Part shown: positions 40,164 through 47,850 of the stretch, piece after piece
How the letters are laid out: each line of letters opens with the position of its first letter
Numbering within the stretch: position 1 is the first letter of the stretch
Assembly: GCF_003569765.1 (NCBI RefSeq)
Contig: NZ_QXMG01000010.1
Span: forward strand, 1-64,000
DNA length: 64,000 nucleotides
From: Caldimonas tepidiphila
Lineage (GTDB): Bacteria > Pseudomonadota > Gammaproteobacteria > Burkholderiales > Burkholderiaceae_C
Reading direction: 5' to 3'
Program-made: the position numbers and the translations under genes
Notes under the pieces: generated by a model
Told to the model about the DNA's origin: nothing
What the model saw: only the letters and a program-made list of their open reading frames with translations
Databases searched by the model: none

Positions 40164-41114
40164 ATGGGACAAGGACACGCTCACCACCATCATCATGCGG
40201 GCGGCAACGAGCGCGCGCTGCTGGGCGCGCTGCTGCTGACCTCGACCTTCCTCGTGGTCGAGGTCGTCGGCGGCGTGCTGGCCGAAAGCCTCGCGCTGAT
40301 CTCGGACGCGGCGCACATGTTCACCGACACGGCGGCGCTGGCCATCGCGCTGGCGGCGCTGCGCATCGGCCGCCGGCCCGCCGACCATCGCCGCACCTTC
40401 GGCTACTACCGCTTCGAGATCCTCGCCGCCGCGCTCAACGCGGTGCTGCTGTTCCTCGTGGCGATCTACATCCTCGTCGAGGCCTGGCAGCGCCTGCGGC
40501 AGCCCGCCGAGGTCGAGTCCGCGCTGATGCTGTGGATCGCGGTGGCGGGCCTCGTCGTCAACCTGATCGGCATGCGGCTGCTGAGCGGCGGCAAGGAGAA
40601 CAGCCTGAACATGAAGGGCGCCTACCTGGAGCTGTGGAGCGACATGCTCGGCTCGCTCGGCGTCATCGCCGGCGCGCTCGTGATCCGCCACACCGGCTGG
40701 AACTGGGTGGACTCGGTGGTCGCGGTGGGGATCGGGCTGTGGGTGCTGCCGCGCACCTGGCAGCTGCTGCGCGAGAGCCTGAACATCCTGCTCGAGGGCG
40801 TGCCCGAGGGCATCGGCGTCGACGAGGTCGAGCGCAGCCTGCGCGAGGTGCCGGGCGTGCAGAGCGTGCACGACCTGCACGTCTGGTCGATCTCCAGCGG
40901 CAAGACCAGCCTGAGCGTGCACGTGGTCTGCGACGACTCCGCACGGGACGGCTTCGAGCTGCTGCGCTCGCTGCGCGAGCTGCTCGCGCAGCGCTACGAC
41001 ATCCACCACTCCACCGTGCAGCTCGAGCGCGTGCCCTGCGAGCAGGCGCGCGAGTTCCACGGCTTCGGTCCCGCGGGGCATGCCGACGCGGCGCATGCCG
41101 GCCATTCGCACTGA
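40164..41114 (+). CDS. cation diffusion facilitator family metal exporter (CzcD/ZitB-like)
   Basis: A 316-residue zinc/cobalt/cadmium exporter of the CDF family working by proton exchange at the inner membrane. It starts with a His-rich cytosolic tail (HAHHHHHAG) and ends with another (HADAAHAGHSH). Six helices are visible. Metal-site residues are present in SDAAHMFTDTAALAIAL (Asp and His of helix II, near residue 47) and ELWSDMLGSLGVIAGAL (helix V, near residue 155). The C-terminal cytosolic domain carries HDLHVWSISSGK. The substrate is probably zinc by family; specificity is not certain. Confidence 0.93.
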   Translation: MGQGHAHHHHHAGGNERALLGALLLTSTFLVVEVVGGVLAESLALISDAAHMFTDTAALAIALAALRIGRRPADHRRTFGYYRFEILAAALNAVLLFLVAIYILVEAWQRLRQPAEVESALMLWIAVAGLVVNLIGMRLLSGGKENSLNMKGAYLELWSDMLGSLGVIAGALVIRHTGWNWVDSVVAVGIGLWVLPRTWQLLRESLNILLEGVPEGIGVDEVERSLREVPGVQSVHDLHVWSISSGKTSLSVHVVCDDSARDGFELLRSLRELLAQRYDIHHSTVQLERVPCEQAREFHGFGPAGHADAAHAGHSH

Positions 41115-41144
41115 GGGGCGGCCCCGCCGCCGCCCGCGGCCGGC

Positions 41145-41519
41145 TCACAGGCCGCAGGGCGGGACCATCAGCAGCGGCGCCGTCTCCCACACCACGCCCA
41201 CCAGCGCGAGCACGCCGCCGCCGAGCCGCAGCGCCGGGATCACCGGATCGCCCTGCGGCTTGTGCCGGCTGTCGCGCACCGAGCGCGCCAGCATCGCGAT
41301 CATCAGCGCGAGCACCGCGGCGCTGAAGACCAGCAGCGAGAGGCTCACCGCAGGCAGCCCGGCCCAGCGGGCGTCCGACCAGCCGCGCATGCAGCCTGCG
41401 GCCACGACGACGTAGAGCGCGAAGAAGTGCAGCGCCCACAGCAGCAGCGGTGCCGTGGCATGCCAGACGGCGGCACCGAAGCGCCGCGGGGGATCGGGTT
41501 GGGCGGGGCTTGCGGGCAT
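41145..41519 (-). CDS. small membrane protein at the end of the oxidase operon
   Basis: A 124-residue protein with three hydrophobic helices (about residues 20-42, 58-80 and 100-118), starting MPASPAQPDPPRRFG. I do not recognise a family. It begins 11 bases after the CoxA-CoxC stop on the same strand, so it is the last gene of the respiratory operon. By position it could be an assembly or subunit IV-like protein; a convergent CDF gene follows 30 bases away. Confidence 0.65.
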   Translation of the reverse strand: MPASPAQPDPPRRFGAAVWHATAPLLLWALHFFALYVVVAAGCMRGWSDARWAGLPAVSLSLLVFSAAVLALMIAMLARSVRDSRHKPQGDPVIPALRLGGGVLALVGVVWETAPLLMVPPCGL

Positions 41520-41530
41520 CGGGCGCCTCG

Positions 41531-44140
41531 TCAGTCCATCACGAGCGGCAGGAACTGCACCAGGGCGGCGATCACCAGGCCCTGCAGCGTCACGTAGTGC
41601 CACATCATCGCGGTGGCGTCCATCGCCGCGCGGCGGTCGGGTGCGAGCCGTCCGGCGAAGGAGCGCGCGAGCGTGAAGCCCGCCATCATCAGCAGCACCC
41701 CGACGTGGAAGCCCTGGTAGCCGAGCATGCTGGCAATCGTCGCGTCCCAGGCGCGCGCGCGCGGCTCGAGCCCCGCCTGCAGGTGCCCGAGGAGGTCCGC
41801 GCCCCAGGCGAGCGCGACGCAGCCGAACGCCGCCGCGAGCAACAGCTGCAGCAGGCGCTGGCGCCTCGCGCCGCCCGCGTGCACGCTGCGCCGCGCCAGC
41901 GCGGCGAGCAGCGAGCCGGCCAGCAGCAGTCCGGCGGCGGCGAGCGGCCAGCGGGCGGCCGGCAGCGCCGCGCCGGGCGGCGGGCAGACCTCGCTGCGCA
42001 TCGACAGGTGCACGTGCGCGAAGGCCATCGACGCGAAGATCGTCGCGTCCACCAGGAGCAGGATCACCATCGCCCACCAGACATGCGAGCGCCGGCCGCT
42101 GCCGCCCACCGGCAGCCACACGCCGCCCTGCTGCGGCGCCTGGCCCGCGCTCATGCCGGGCGGGACGCGGTCGGCGACGCGCACCAGCGGCGCATGCGGC
42201 GCCGGGTCGCTCTGCCACATCCAGTGCAGCACCGCGGCGATCGCCACCACGCCGCCGACGAAGGCCGGGATCACCAGCTTGACCGTCAGCAGCAGGAAGA
42301 AGGCCGCGGTGCCCGCGGCGGCGATCACCGGTGCCCAGCCGTAGCCGGGCAGCCGCAGCACGTACCAGGGCTGCGCGTCGAGCGGGCTGGTGACGAGCGT
42401 CTCGCGCCCGCCCGAGGTCGTCGGCGGCAGCCAGTGGCGGCCGGCCGCCACCTCCTCGACCAGCGAGGGCCGGCTCCACAGCGGCTCGCGGCTGTCGACC
42501 TGCGGGATGCTGCGCACGCCGTAGTTGCCGCCCTTGAGCCACTCGAGCGTGCCCGCCTGCCAGGGGTTGCCGACCGGCTGGCTGCTGCGCCGCTGCGTGC
42601 GCACGAGGTCGAGGAAGAAGCAGGCGACGCCCGCGGCGAACGTGAAGGCGCCGACGGTCGCGACCGCGTTCCACAGGTTCCAGCCGAGGTCGGCGTCGTA
42701 GGAGTAGACGCGCCGCGGCATGCCCTCCAGCCCGAGGATGTGCATCGGGAAGAAGGCGACGTTGAAGCCGACGAACATCAGCCCGAACACCCAGCGTGCG
42801 AAGCCCTCGGACATCGGCCGGCCCTTGACCAGAGGCATCCAGAAGTACAGCGCCGCGAAGATCGGGAACACCATGCCGCCGATCAGCACGTAGTGCAGGT
42901 GCGCGACGACGAAGTAGCTGTCGTGCACCTGCCAGTCGAAGGGGATCACCGCCACCATCACGCCGGTGAGGCCGCCGAGCACGAAGATGAACAGGAAGCC
43001 GAGGATGAAGAGCGTCGGCGCCTTCATCTGCACCTCGCCGCGCCACAAGGTGGCGATCCAGGCGAAGACCTGGATGCCGCTCGGGATCGCCACCGCGAGG
43101 CTGGCGGCCGACACGAAGGACAGCGCCAGCGGCGACAGCCCGGCCGAGAACATGTGGTGCGCCCACAGCGCGAAGCTGAAGAAGCCGACCGCGACCAGCG
43201 CGACGACCACCGCCCGGTGGCCGACCAGCGGCGTGCGCGCCAGCGCCGGCACCATCATCGACACCAGCCCCGCCGCGGGCAGGAAGATGATGTAGACCTC
43301 CGGGTGGCCGAAGAACCAGAACAGGTGCTGCCACAGCACCGGGTCGCCCCCGCGCTCGGCGAGGAAGAAGGGCCAGTCGAAGGCCCGCTCCATCTCCAGC
43401 AGCATCGTGCCGGCGATCAGCGCCGGGAAGGCGAACACGATCATCACGCCGACCACCAGCATCGCCCAGGCGTAGATCGGCATGCGAGCGAGCGTCATGC
43501 CCGGCGGGCGCGTGAGCAGGATGCCGACGATCAGCTCGATCGCGCCGGCGATGGCCGAGATCTCGATGAAGCCGATGCCCAGCAGCCAGAAGTCGGCGTT
43601 GAGCCCGGGCGAATGCTCCATGCTCGTGAGCGGCGGGTACATGAACCAGCCGCCGTCGGGCGCCACGCCGAAGAAGATCGTCAGGAAGAAGGCCACGGCG
43701 CCGATCGCGTAGGCCCAGAAGGCGTAGGCCGACAGGCGGGGAAACGGCAGGTCGCGCGCGCCGAGCATGCCCGGCAGCAGGTAGACCGCCACCGCCTCCA
43801 CGATCGGCACCGCGAACAGGAACATCATGATCGAGCCGTGCATCGTGAAGACCTGGTTGTAGGTCCCCGCCGACAGCAGCGTGTTCTCGGGCACCGCGAG
43901 CTGCGCGCGGATCGCCAGCGCCAGCAGCCCGGCGAGCACGAACATCAGCATCGCGGTGCCGATGTAGAAGAGGCCGACGATGGTGTTGTTGACCGCCGAG
44001 ACCTTGCGCCACCAGCCCCGGGGCGGCAGCCAGGCGCGCTCGAGCGCCTCCTCCTCGCCGGGCGGGCGCGGCAGGCGGCTCGGCAGCGTGTCGTCGTCGT
44101 CGCGGGCCTCGCGCCCGGCGTGCGGTTCGGGATGCTTCAA
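41531..44140 (-). CDS. ctaD: cytochrome c oxidase subunit I fused to subunit III
   Basis: An 869-residue fusion. Residues about 45-560 are the heme-copper oxidase subunit I: heme a ligand His101 (TMHGSIMMFLF), D-channel Asp130 (ARDLPFPR), His279-Glu281-Tyr283 with the cross-linked Tyr (GHPEVYI), CuB His328/His329 (AHHMF) and heme ligands His414/His416 (HLHYVL). The K-channel lysine position reads Gln357 (IPSGIQVFAW), which is unusual. Residues about 690-869 are the CoxC-type subunit III (five helices). It would reduce oxygen to water and pump protons, taking electrons from CoxB. It lies 13 bases after coxB. Confidence 0.93.
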   Translation of the reverse strand: MKHPEPHAGREARDDDDTLPSRLPRPPGEEEALERAWLPPRGWWRKVSAVNNTIVGLFYIGTAMLMFVLAGLLALAIRAQLAVPENTLLSAGTYNQVFTMHGSIMMFLFAVPIVEAVAVYLLPGMLGARDLPFPRLSAYAFWAYAIGAVAFFLTIFFGVAPDGGWFMYPPLTSMEHSPGLNADFWLLGIGFIEISAIAGAIELIVGILLTRPPGMTLARMPIYAWAMLVVGVMIVFAFPALIAGTMLLEMERAFDWPFFLAERGGDPVLWQHLFWFFGHPEVYIIFLPAAGLVSMMVPALARTPLVGHRAVVVALVAVGFFSFALWAHHMFSAGLSPLALSFVSAASLAVAIPSGIQVFAWIATLWRGEVQMKAPTLFILGFLFIFVLGGLTGVMVAVIPFDWQVHDSYFVVAHLHYVLIGGMVFPIFAALYFWMPLVKGRPMSEGFARWVFGLMFVGFNVAFFPMHILGLEGMPRRVYSYDADLGWNLWNAVATVGAFTFAAGVACFFLDLVRTQRRSSQPVGNPWQAGTLEWLKGGNYGVRSIPQVDSREPLWSRPSLVEEVAAGRHWLPPTTSGGRETLVTSPLDAQPWYVLRLPGYGWAPVIAAAGTAAFFLLLTVKLVIPAFVGGVVAIAAVLHWMWQSDPAPHAPLVRVADRVPPGMSAGQAPQQGGVWLPVGGSGRRSHVWWAMVILLLVDATIFASMAFAHVHLSMRSEVCPPPGAALPAARWPLAAAGLLLAGSLLAALARRSVHAGGARRQRLLQLLLAAAFGCVALAWGADLLGHLQAGLEPRARAWDATIASMLGYQGFHVGVLLMMAGFTLARSFAGRLAPDRRAAMDATAMMWHYVTLQGLVIAALVQFLPLVMD

Positions 44141-44153
44141 GGGCGGCGCTTCC

Positions 44154-45161
44154 TCACTTCAGTTGCGCGAGCCAGGCCGACAGCGCCTGCAGCGTCTGCG
44201 GATCGATCTGCCCGAAGGACGGCATGCGCGCGCCGGGCTTGAGCTCCTGCACGCCGGCGATCCAGCCGGCGAGCGTGCCGGGGTGCGTCGGCAGCAGCCC
44301 GGCGCCGATGTAGAGCCGGCTGCCGACATGCGTGAGATCGGGGCCCAGCCGGGACTCCTCGGCGACGCCGCGCACCGTGTGGCAGGCATTGCAGCGGTGC
44401 TCGAGGAAGGCGCGTCGGCCGGCGGCGAGCACCGGGTCGGCGGCCGGCGCCGCGGGCTGCGCCTGCCGCGCGAACCAGGCCTCGAAGGCCTCGGGCGTCT
44501 CGGCCACGACATGCAGCGCCATGTGCGCGTGCTGCTGGCCGCAGTACTCGGCGCACTTGCCGAGGTAGAGGCCGGGGCGCTCCGCGGTGAAGACGAGGTG
44601 GTTGACGCGGCCCGGCACCAGGTCCATCTTGCCGTTGAGCGAGGGCAGCCAGGCGCTGTGGATCACGTCGGCGGTCTCGAGCGCCAGGCGCACCGGGCGG
44701 CCCGCCGGCACGCGGATCTCGTTGGCCGTGGTGAAGCTGCGGCCGCTCGCCGGGTCGCGGTACTGCACCTCCCACCACCACATGCGGCCGATGACGCTGA
44801 CGACGAGCGCGTCCCCGGGCGGCGGGCGCGTCAGCTCGGCGCTGCGCACGCCGTTGAACACCAGCAGCGCGCTGAGCGTCACGACGGGGAAGACGACGCC
44901 GCCGCCGACCACCCAGCGCCAGGTGTTCACCGGCCGGGCGCCGCGGCGCAGCGACAGCGCGAGCAGCACCATCACGCCGACGAAGATCAGCGTGCCGCCG
45001 ATGAACAGCACCCAGGCGATGTCGGCGATCGCCTCGGCCTGCGGACCGGCCGGCTTCAGCACCGACAGCCAGCCGGGTGGCTGCGCGGCGGCGCGGCAGG
45101 GAAGCGCCGCCGCTGCGGACAGCAGCACGCCGGCGGCTCGGAGCGGATGGGCGGGCCGCAT
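44154..45161 (-). CDS. coxB: cytochrome c oxidase subunit II with fused cytochrome c domain (caa3 type)
   Basis: A 335-residue CoxB. A signal sequence or first helix lies at residues 8-26, then two membrane helices (about 48-72, 84-104). The cupredoxin domain carries the CuA ligands His168, Cys203, Glu205, Cys207, His211 and Met214 (CAEYCGQQHAHM). A C-terminal class I cytochrome c domain binds heme at CNACH (257-261), with a Met ligand probably in ARMPSFGQI. This makes a caa3-type oxidase that can receive electrons from another cytochrome directly. The ATG at 45159-45161 is 2 bases past the upstream stop. Confidence 0.94.
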   Translation of the reverse strand: MRPAHPLRAAGVLLSAAAALPCRAAAQPPGWLSVLKPAGPQAEAIADIAWVLFIGGTLIFVGVMVLLALSLRRGARPVNTWRWVVGGGVVFPVVTLSALLVFNGVRSAELTRPPPGDALVVSVIGRMWWWEVQYRDPASGRSFTTANEIRVPAGRPVRLALETADVIHSAWLPSLNGKMDLVPGRVNHLVFTAERPGLYLGKCAEYCGQQHAHMALHVVAETPEAFEAWFARQAQPAAPAADPVLAAGRRAFLEHRCNACHTVRGVAEESRLGPDLTHVGSRLYIGAGLLPTHPGTLAGWIAGVQELKPGARMPSFGQIDPQTLQALSAWLAQLK

Positions 45162-45163
45162 GT

Positions 45164-46657
45164 TCAGCGCAGCTGCCGCAGGTAGGCCGCCATGTGGCGC
45201 GCGTCCTCCTCGCTCGCGCCCATCGACGGCATCGGGCTGTCCGGCACCAGCGAGTGCGGCGCGACGATCCACTGCACCAGCAGTTCGGGCCGGTTCGGGA
45301 CGTGCCCGGCGATGTAGGCCCGCTTGCCGAACTTCACGAGCGGCGGGCCGACCCGGCCGCGCGCCGCCGGCACGCTGGGGATCTCGTGGCAGCTGCCGCA
45401 CTGGTAGCGTTCCAGCAGCTGCTTGCCGAGCGCGACCCGGCCCGCATCGGGCGGCCGGTCGCCGGCGCTGGCGGCGGTCGCGGTCGCGCCGAGGCCCGCC
45501 AGCGCCATCCACGCGGCGAAGGCCGCGCCGAGCCCGCCGAGCGACAGGCCGCCGATCAGCCAGCGCGGCAGCGGCCCCTGCGGCGGCTGTTCGCCGCGCG
45601 GCAGCGTCACGCTGCCGTGCGCGGGCCGCCCGCCGATCTCGGCCGGGTCGCCGTCGGGCACCGCGGAGCCGCGCAGGTCGCCGCCGGCGAAGCGCAGCGC
45701 GTCCGCCGGCCGCAGCGCCGAGGCATGCCCGCCGAGCAGCAGCGCGGCGCGCCACAGCAGGCTGCCGGCGAGCTCGCCCGCCGCGGCGAGCGCGGAGATC
45801 CACAGCAGCCGCTCCGCGGTGAAGAGCTGCGCGAGGTGCAGCGCCACCGGCAGCAGCAGGCCGGCGCCCAGCACGCCGAGCACGAACAGCGCGCCGGTGC
45901 CGCCGTGCACCAGCGGCGACAGCAGCTGCGCGGCGCCCAGGCGGACCAGCCACGCCAGCACGAAGATCCACGCCACGCCGGTGGCGAGCAGCGCGAACTT
46001 CTCCAGCGCCGCGTCGAAGGTCGAGCCGCCGAAGGCGAGGCCCGCGAGCGTGAGCGCCGACGCGCCGGCGGCGAGCGAGAAGGCGGCGAAGCTGCCGGCC
46101 AGCAGCGCCGGCGAGCGCGCCCACAGCGGCGTGCTGGTCGCCGACAGCAGCGGGGCGGTGTAGGTCGCCATCAGCAGCCCGACCGCGGCCGCCGGCAGCT
46201 GCACCAGCAGCTCCAGCCCCCGGGGCGCCACGAACCAGCGCAGGTCGCCCAGCAACTGCAGCAGCACCGTCAGCGCGGTCAGCCCGCTGAAGGCCATCAG
46301 CACCCAGCTGCCGATCGACATCGGCGAGGTGCGGCGGAAGATGCGCAGCATGTAGAGGAAGCGCCGCGGCGTCTTCAGGTCCGCGATCAGCAGCACCGCG
46401 CCGATCGCGCAGGCGGCCAGCGCCCCCCAGCGCGCCGGGCGCAGCACCACGGCGGCGGCCTCGCGGTCCGGGGCGATCATCAGCACGAGCGCCCCGAGGA
46501 TCTGCACCGCGCCCGCGATGCCCGCGAGCCAGATGTACACGGCCACCATCCACTTCCAGTGGCTGGGCTTGAGCGCGGGCAGCCCGTAGTAGCCGGCCGC
46601 CGCGGGTGGCCGCTCGGTGCGGCCGTGGCGGTGCAGGAGGCCTCGCGTCTCAGCCAT
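45164..46657 (-). CDS. NrfD/PsrC-type membrane subunit fused to C-terminal cytochrome c
   Basis: A 497-residue protein. Residues about 30-375 hold eight or nine hydrophobic helices with the NrfD pattern: HWKWMVAVYIWLAGIAGA near the start, IADLKTPRRFLYMLRIF and a TYTAPLLSATSTPLWA segment. Such proteins pass electrons between a ferredoxin subunit and membrane quinone. The C-terminus is a class I cytochrome c domain with heme at CGSCH (420-424) and a likely Met ligand in DSPMPSM. A fusion like this could carry electrons straight to a periplasmic cytochrome. The start overlaps the end of the FeS gene by 8 bases. Electron route is inference. Confidence 0.85.
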   Translation of the reverse strand: MAETRGLLHRHGRTERPPAAAGYYGLPALKPSHWKWMVAVYIWLAGIAGAVQILGALVLMIAPDREAAAVVLRPARWGALAACAIGAVLLIADLKTPRRFLYMLRIFRRTSPMSIGSWVLMAFSGLTALTVLLQLLGDLRWFVAPRGLELLVQLPAAAVGLLMATYTAPLLSATSTPLWARSPALLAGSFAAFSLAAGASALTLAGLAFGGSTFDAALEKFALLATGVAWIFVLAWLVRLGAAQLLSPLVHGGTGALFVLGVLGAGLLLPVALHLAQLFTAERLLWISALAAAGELAGSLLWRAALLLGGHASALRPADALRFAGGDLRGSAVPDGDPAEIGGRPAHGSVTLPRGEQPPQGPLPRWLIGGLSLGGLGAAFAAWMALAGLGATATAASAGDRPPDAGRVALGKQLLERYQCGSCHEIPSVPAARGRVGPPLVKFGKRAYIAGHVPNRPELLVQWIVAPHSLVPDSPMPSMGASEEDARHMAAYLRQLR

Positions 46658-47591
46658 AGATCAGCACTCCGAGCGCCGCGACGGTCAGCGCCGACGCGGT
46701 GGCCAGCCCCGCCACGAGCCCCGGCGCGATGCGGCGCGACGCGCGCGTCGGGTGCTCGGGCAGGTTGTAGGTCCCGGGCGGCGCGGTGAGCAGGAAGAAG
46801 GCGTTGAGCCCGGCGAGGTCCCGGCCGCTGTCGCCGGTGGCCGGGCTCTGCGCCTGCGGGTCGGCCGAGGGCGCGCCGTAGAGGTAGGCGCTGTCCACGC
46901 CGGCCTCGCGCAGGTGCTCGACGCGGCGCTGGGCGCGCTCGTGCAGGGTGCCGAGCTCGCCGAAGACGATCGAGTCGGTCGGGCAGGCCTTCGAGCAGGC
47001 GGGCTCCATGCCGGAACTGAGCCGGTCGTGGCACAGCGTGCACTTGTGCGCCTTGCCGTCGTCCTCGCTCAGGTCCACCACGCCGAAGGGGCAGGCCGGC
47101 ACGCAGTAGCCGCAGCCGTTGCAGATGTCGGCCTGCACCACCACGGTGTCGAACTCGCTGCGCCAGATCGCGCCGGTCGGGCAGGCCTCCAGGCAGGGCG
47201 CGTTCGCACAGTGCTTGCAGACGTCGCTCATCATCAGCCAGCGGTTCTGGAAGTGCGGCATCGCCGGCGCCGCGCCGCCGTCGGCCTTCGGCTCGTGGCC
47301 GATGTGCTCGACGAACATCACGTGGCGCCAGGTGCTGGCCGAGAGCTGCTGCGTGTTGTCGTAGCTCAGCCCGGAGAGGTGATTGGGCTCGGCCGGCAGC
47401 GCGTTCCAGGTCTTGCAGGCCACCTCGCAGGCCTTGCAGCCGATGCACAGCGTCGTGTCGGTGAAGAAGCCGTAGCGACGACCCGGGCGGATCGTCACGT
47501 CCGCGGTCAGGCGCGACTCGTCCGCGAGCGGACTGCTCATCATCGAGTCGTCGAGCGGCAGCTGAGGCGTGGCGTGTCGGTGGTCGGGCAT
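46650..47591 (-). CDS. four-cluster 4Fe-4S ferredoxin subunit with C-terminal membrane anchor
   Basis: A 313-residue electron-transfer subunit similar to FdnH/FdoH of formate dehydrogenase. Four cysteine groups for 4Fe-4S clusters are visible: CIGCKACEVACK, CKHCANAPCLEACP, CNGCGYCVPACP and CTLCHDRLSSG...ACSKACP. The last 27 residues form a membrane helix (IAPGLVAGLATASALTVAALGVLIYG), as in FdnH. No Tat signal is present. The gene starts an operon with NrfD-cytochrome c, coxB and coxA-coxC. Its natural partner is a molybdopterin subunit; the only one in the window is the FdhA at 58077. Confidence 0.9.
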   Translation of the reverse strand: MPDHRHATPQLPLDDSMMSSPLADESRLTADVTIRPGRRYGFFTDTTLCIGCKACEVACKTWNALPAEPNHLSGLSYDNTQQLSASTWRHVMFVEHIGHEPKADGGAAPAMPHFQNRWLMMSDVCKHCANAPCLEACPTGAIWRSEFDTVVVQADICNGCGYCVPACPFGVVDLSEDDGKAHKCTLCHDRLSSGMEPACSKACPTDSIVFGELGTLHERAQRRVEHLREAGVDSAYLYGAPSADPQAQSPATGDSGRDLAGLNAFFLLTAPPGTYNLPEHPTRASRRIAPGLVAGLATASALTVAALGVLIYG

Positions 47592-47850
47592 CGGCGAGCT
47601 CCCGTGGCAGGCGGGGCAGTTCTCGTGCCGCCTCCGTAGCCCTGCGGCCCCCTTCTCCAGGGGGCGCGTCCCCGACGGTGACGGGAATGCGCGCAGCGCT
47701 GTTCGGGAGGCGGGCCCGGGCGGGCACGCTGCTCGCTGCGCCATGTCGGGGGCCCGGCGCGAGGGGAGGGGCCGGCGACGAATCCACTCCTGCCGGCGGC
47801 CCCCTCCGTTGCGGGCGATTCCGTGCCTGTCGGGGAGGACAAGGGAGCGC
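47592..47850. promoter_or_regulatory. divergent promoter region between the respiratory operon and the GGDEF-EAL gene
   Basis: 259 bases with no gene supported. A hairpin GCCCCCT/AGGGGGC with a five-base loop lies at 47647-47665. No clear consensus promoter; the GGAGGACAAGGGAG site just before 47851 is the ribosome site of the plus-strand gene. Confidence 0.45.

Noticed and set aside
41450-44242. 930-residue plus-strand frame opposite the oxidase gene
   Set aside because: Antisense to the clearly conserved CoxA-CoxC; Arg/His/Gln-rich with no known domain.
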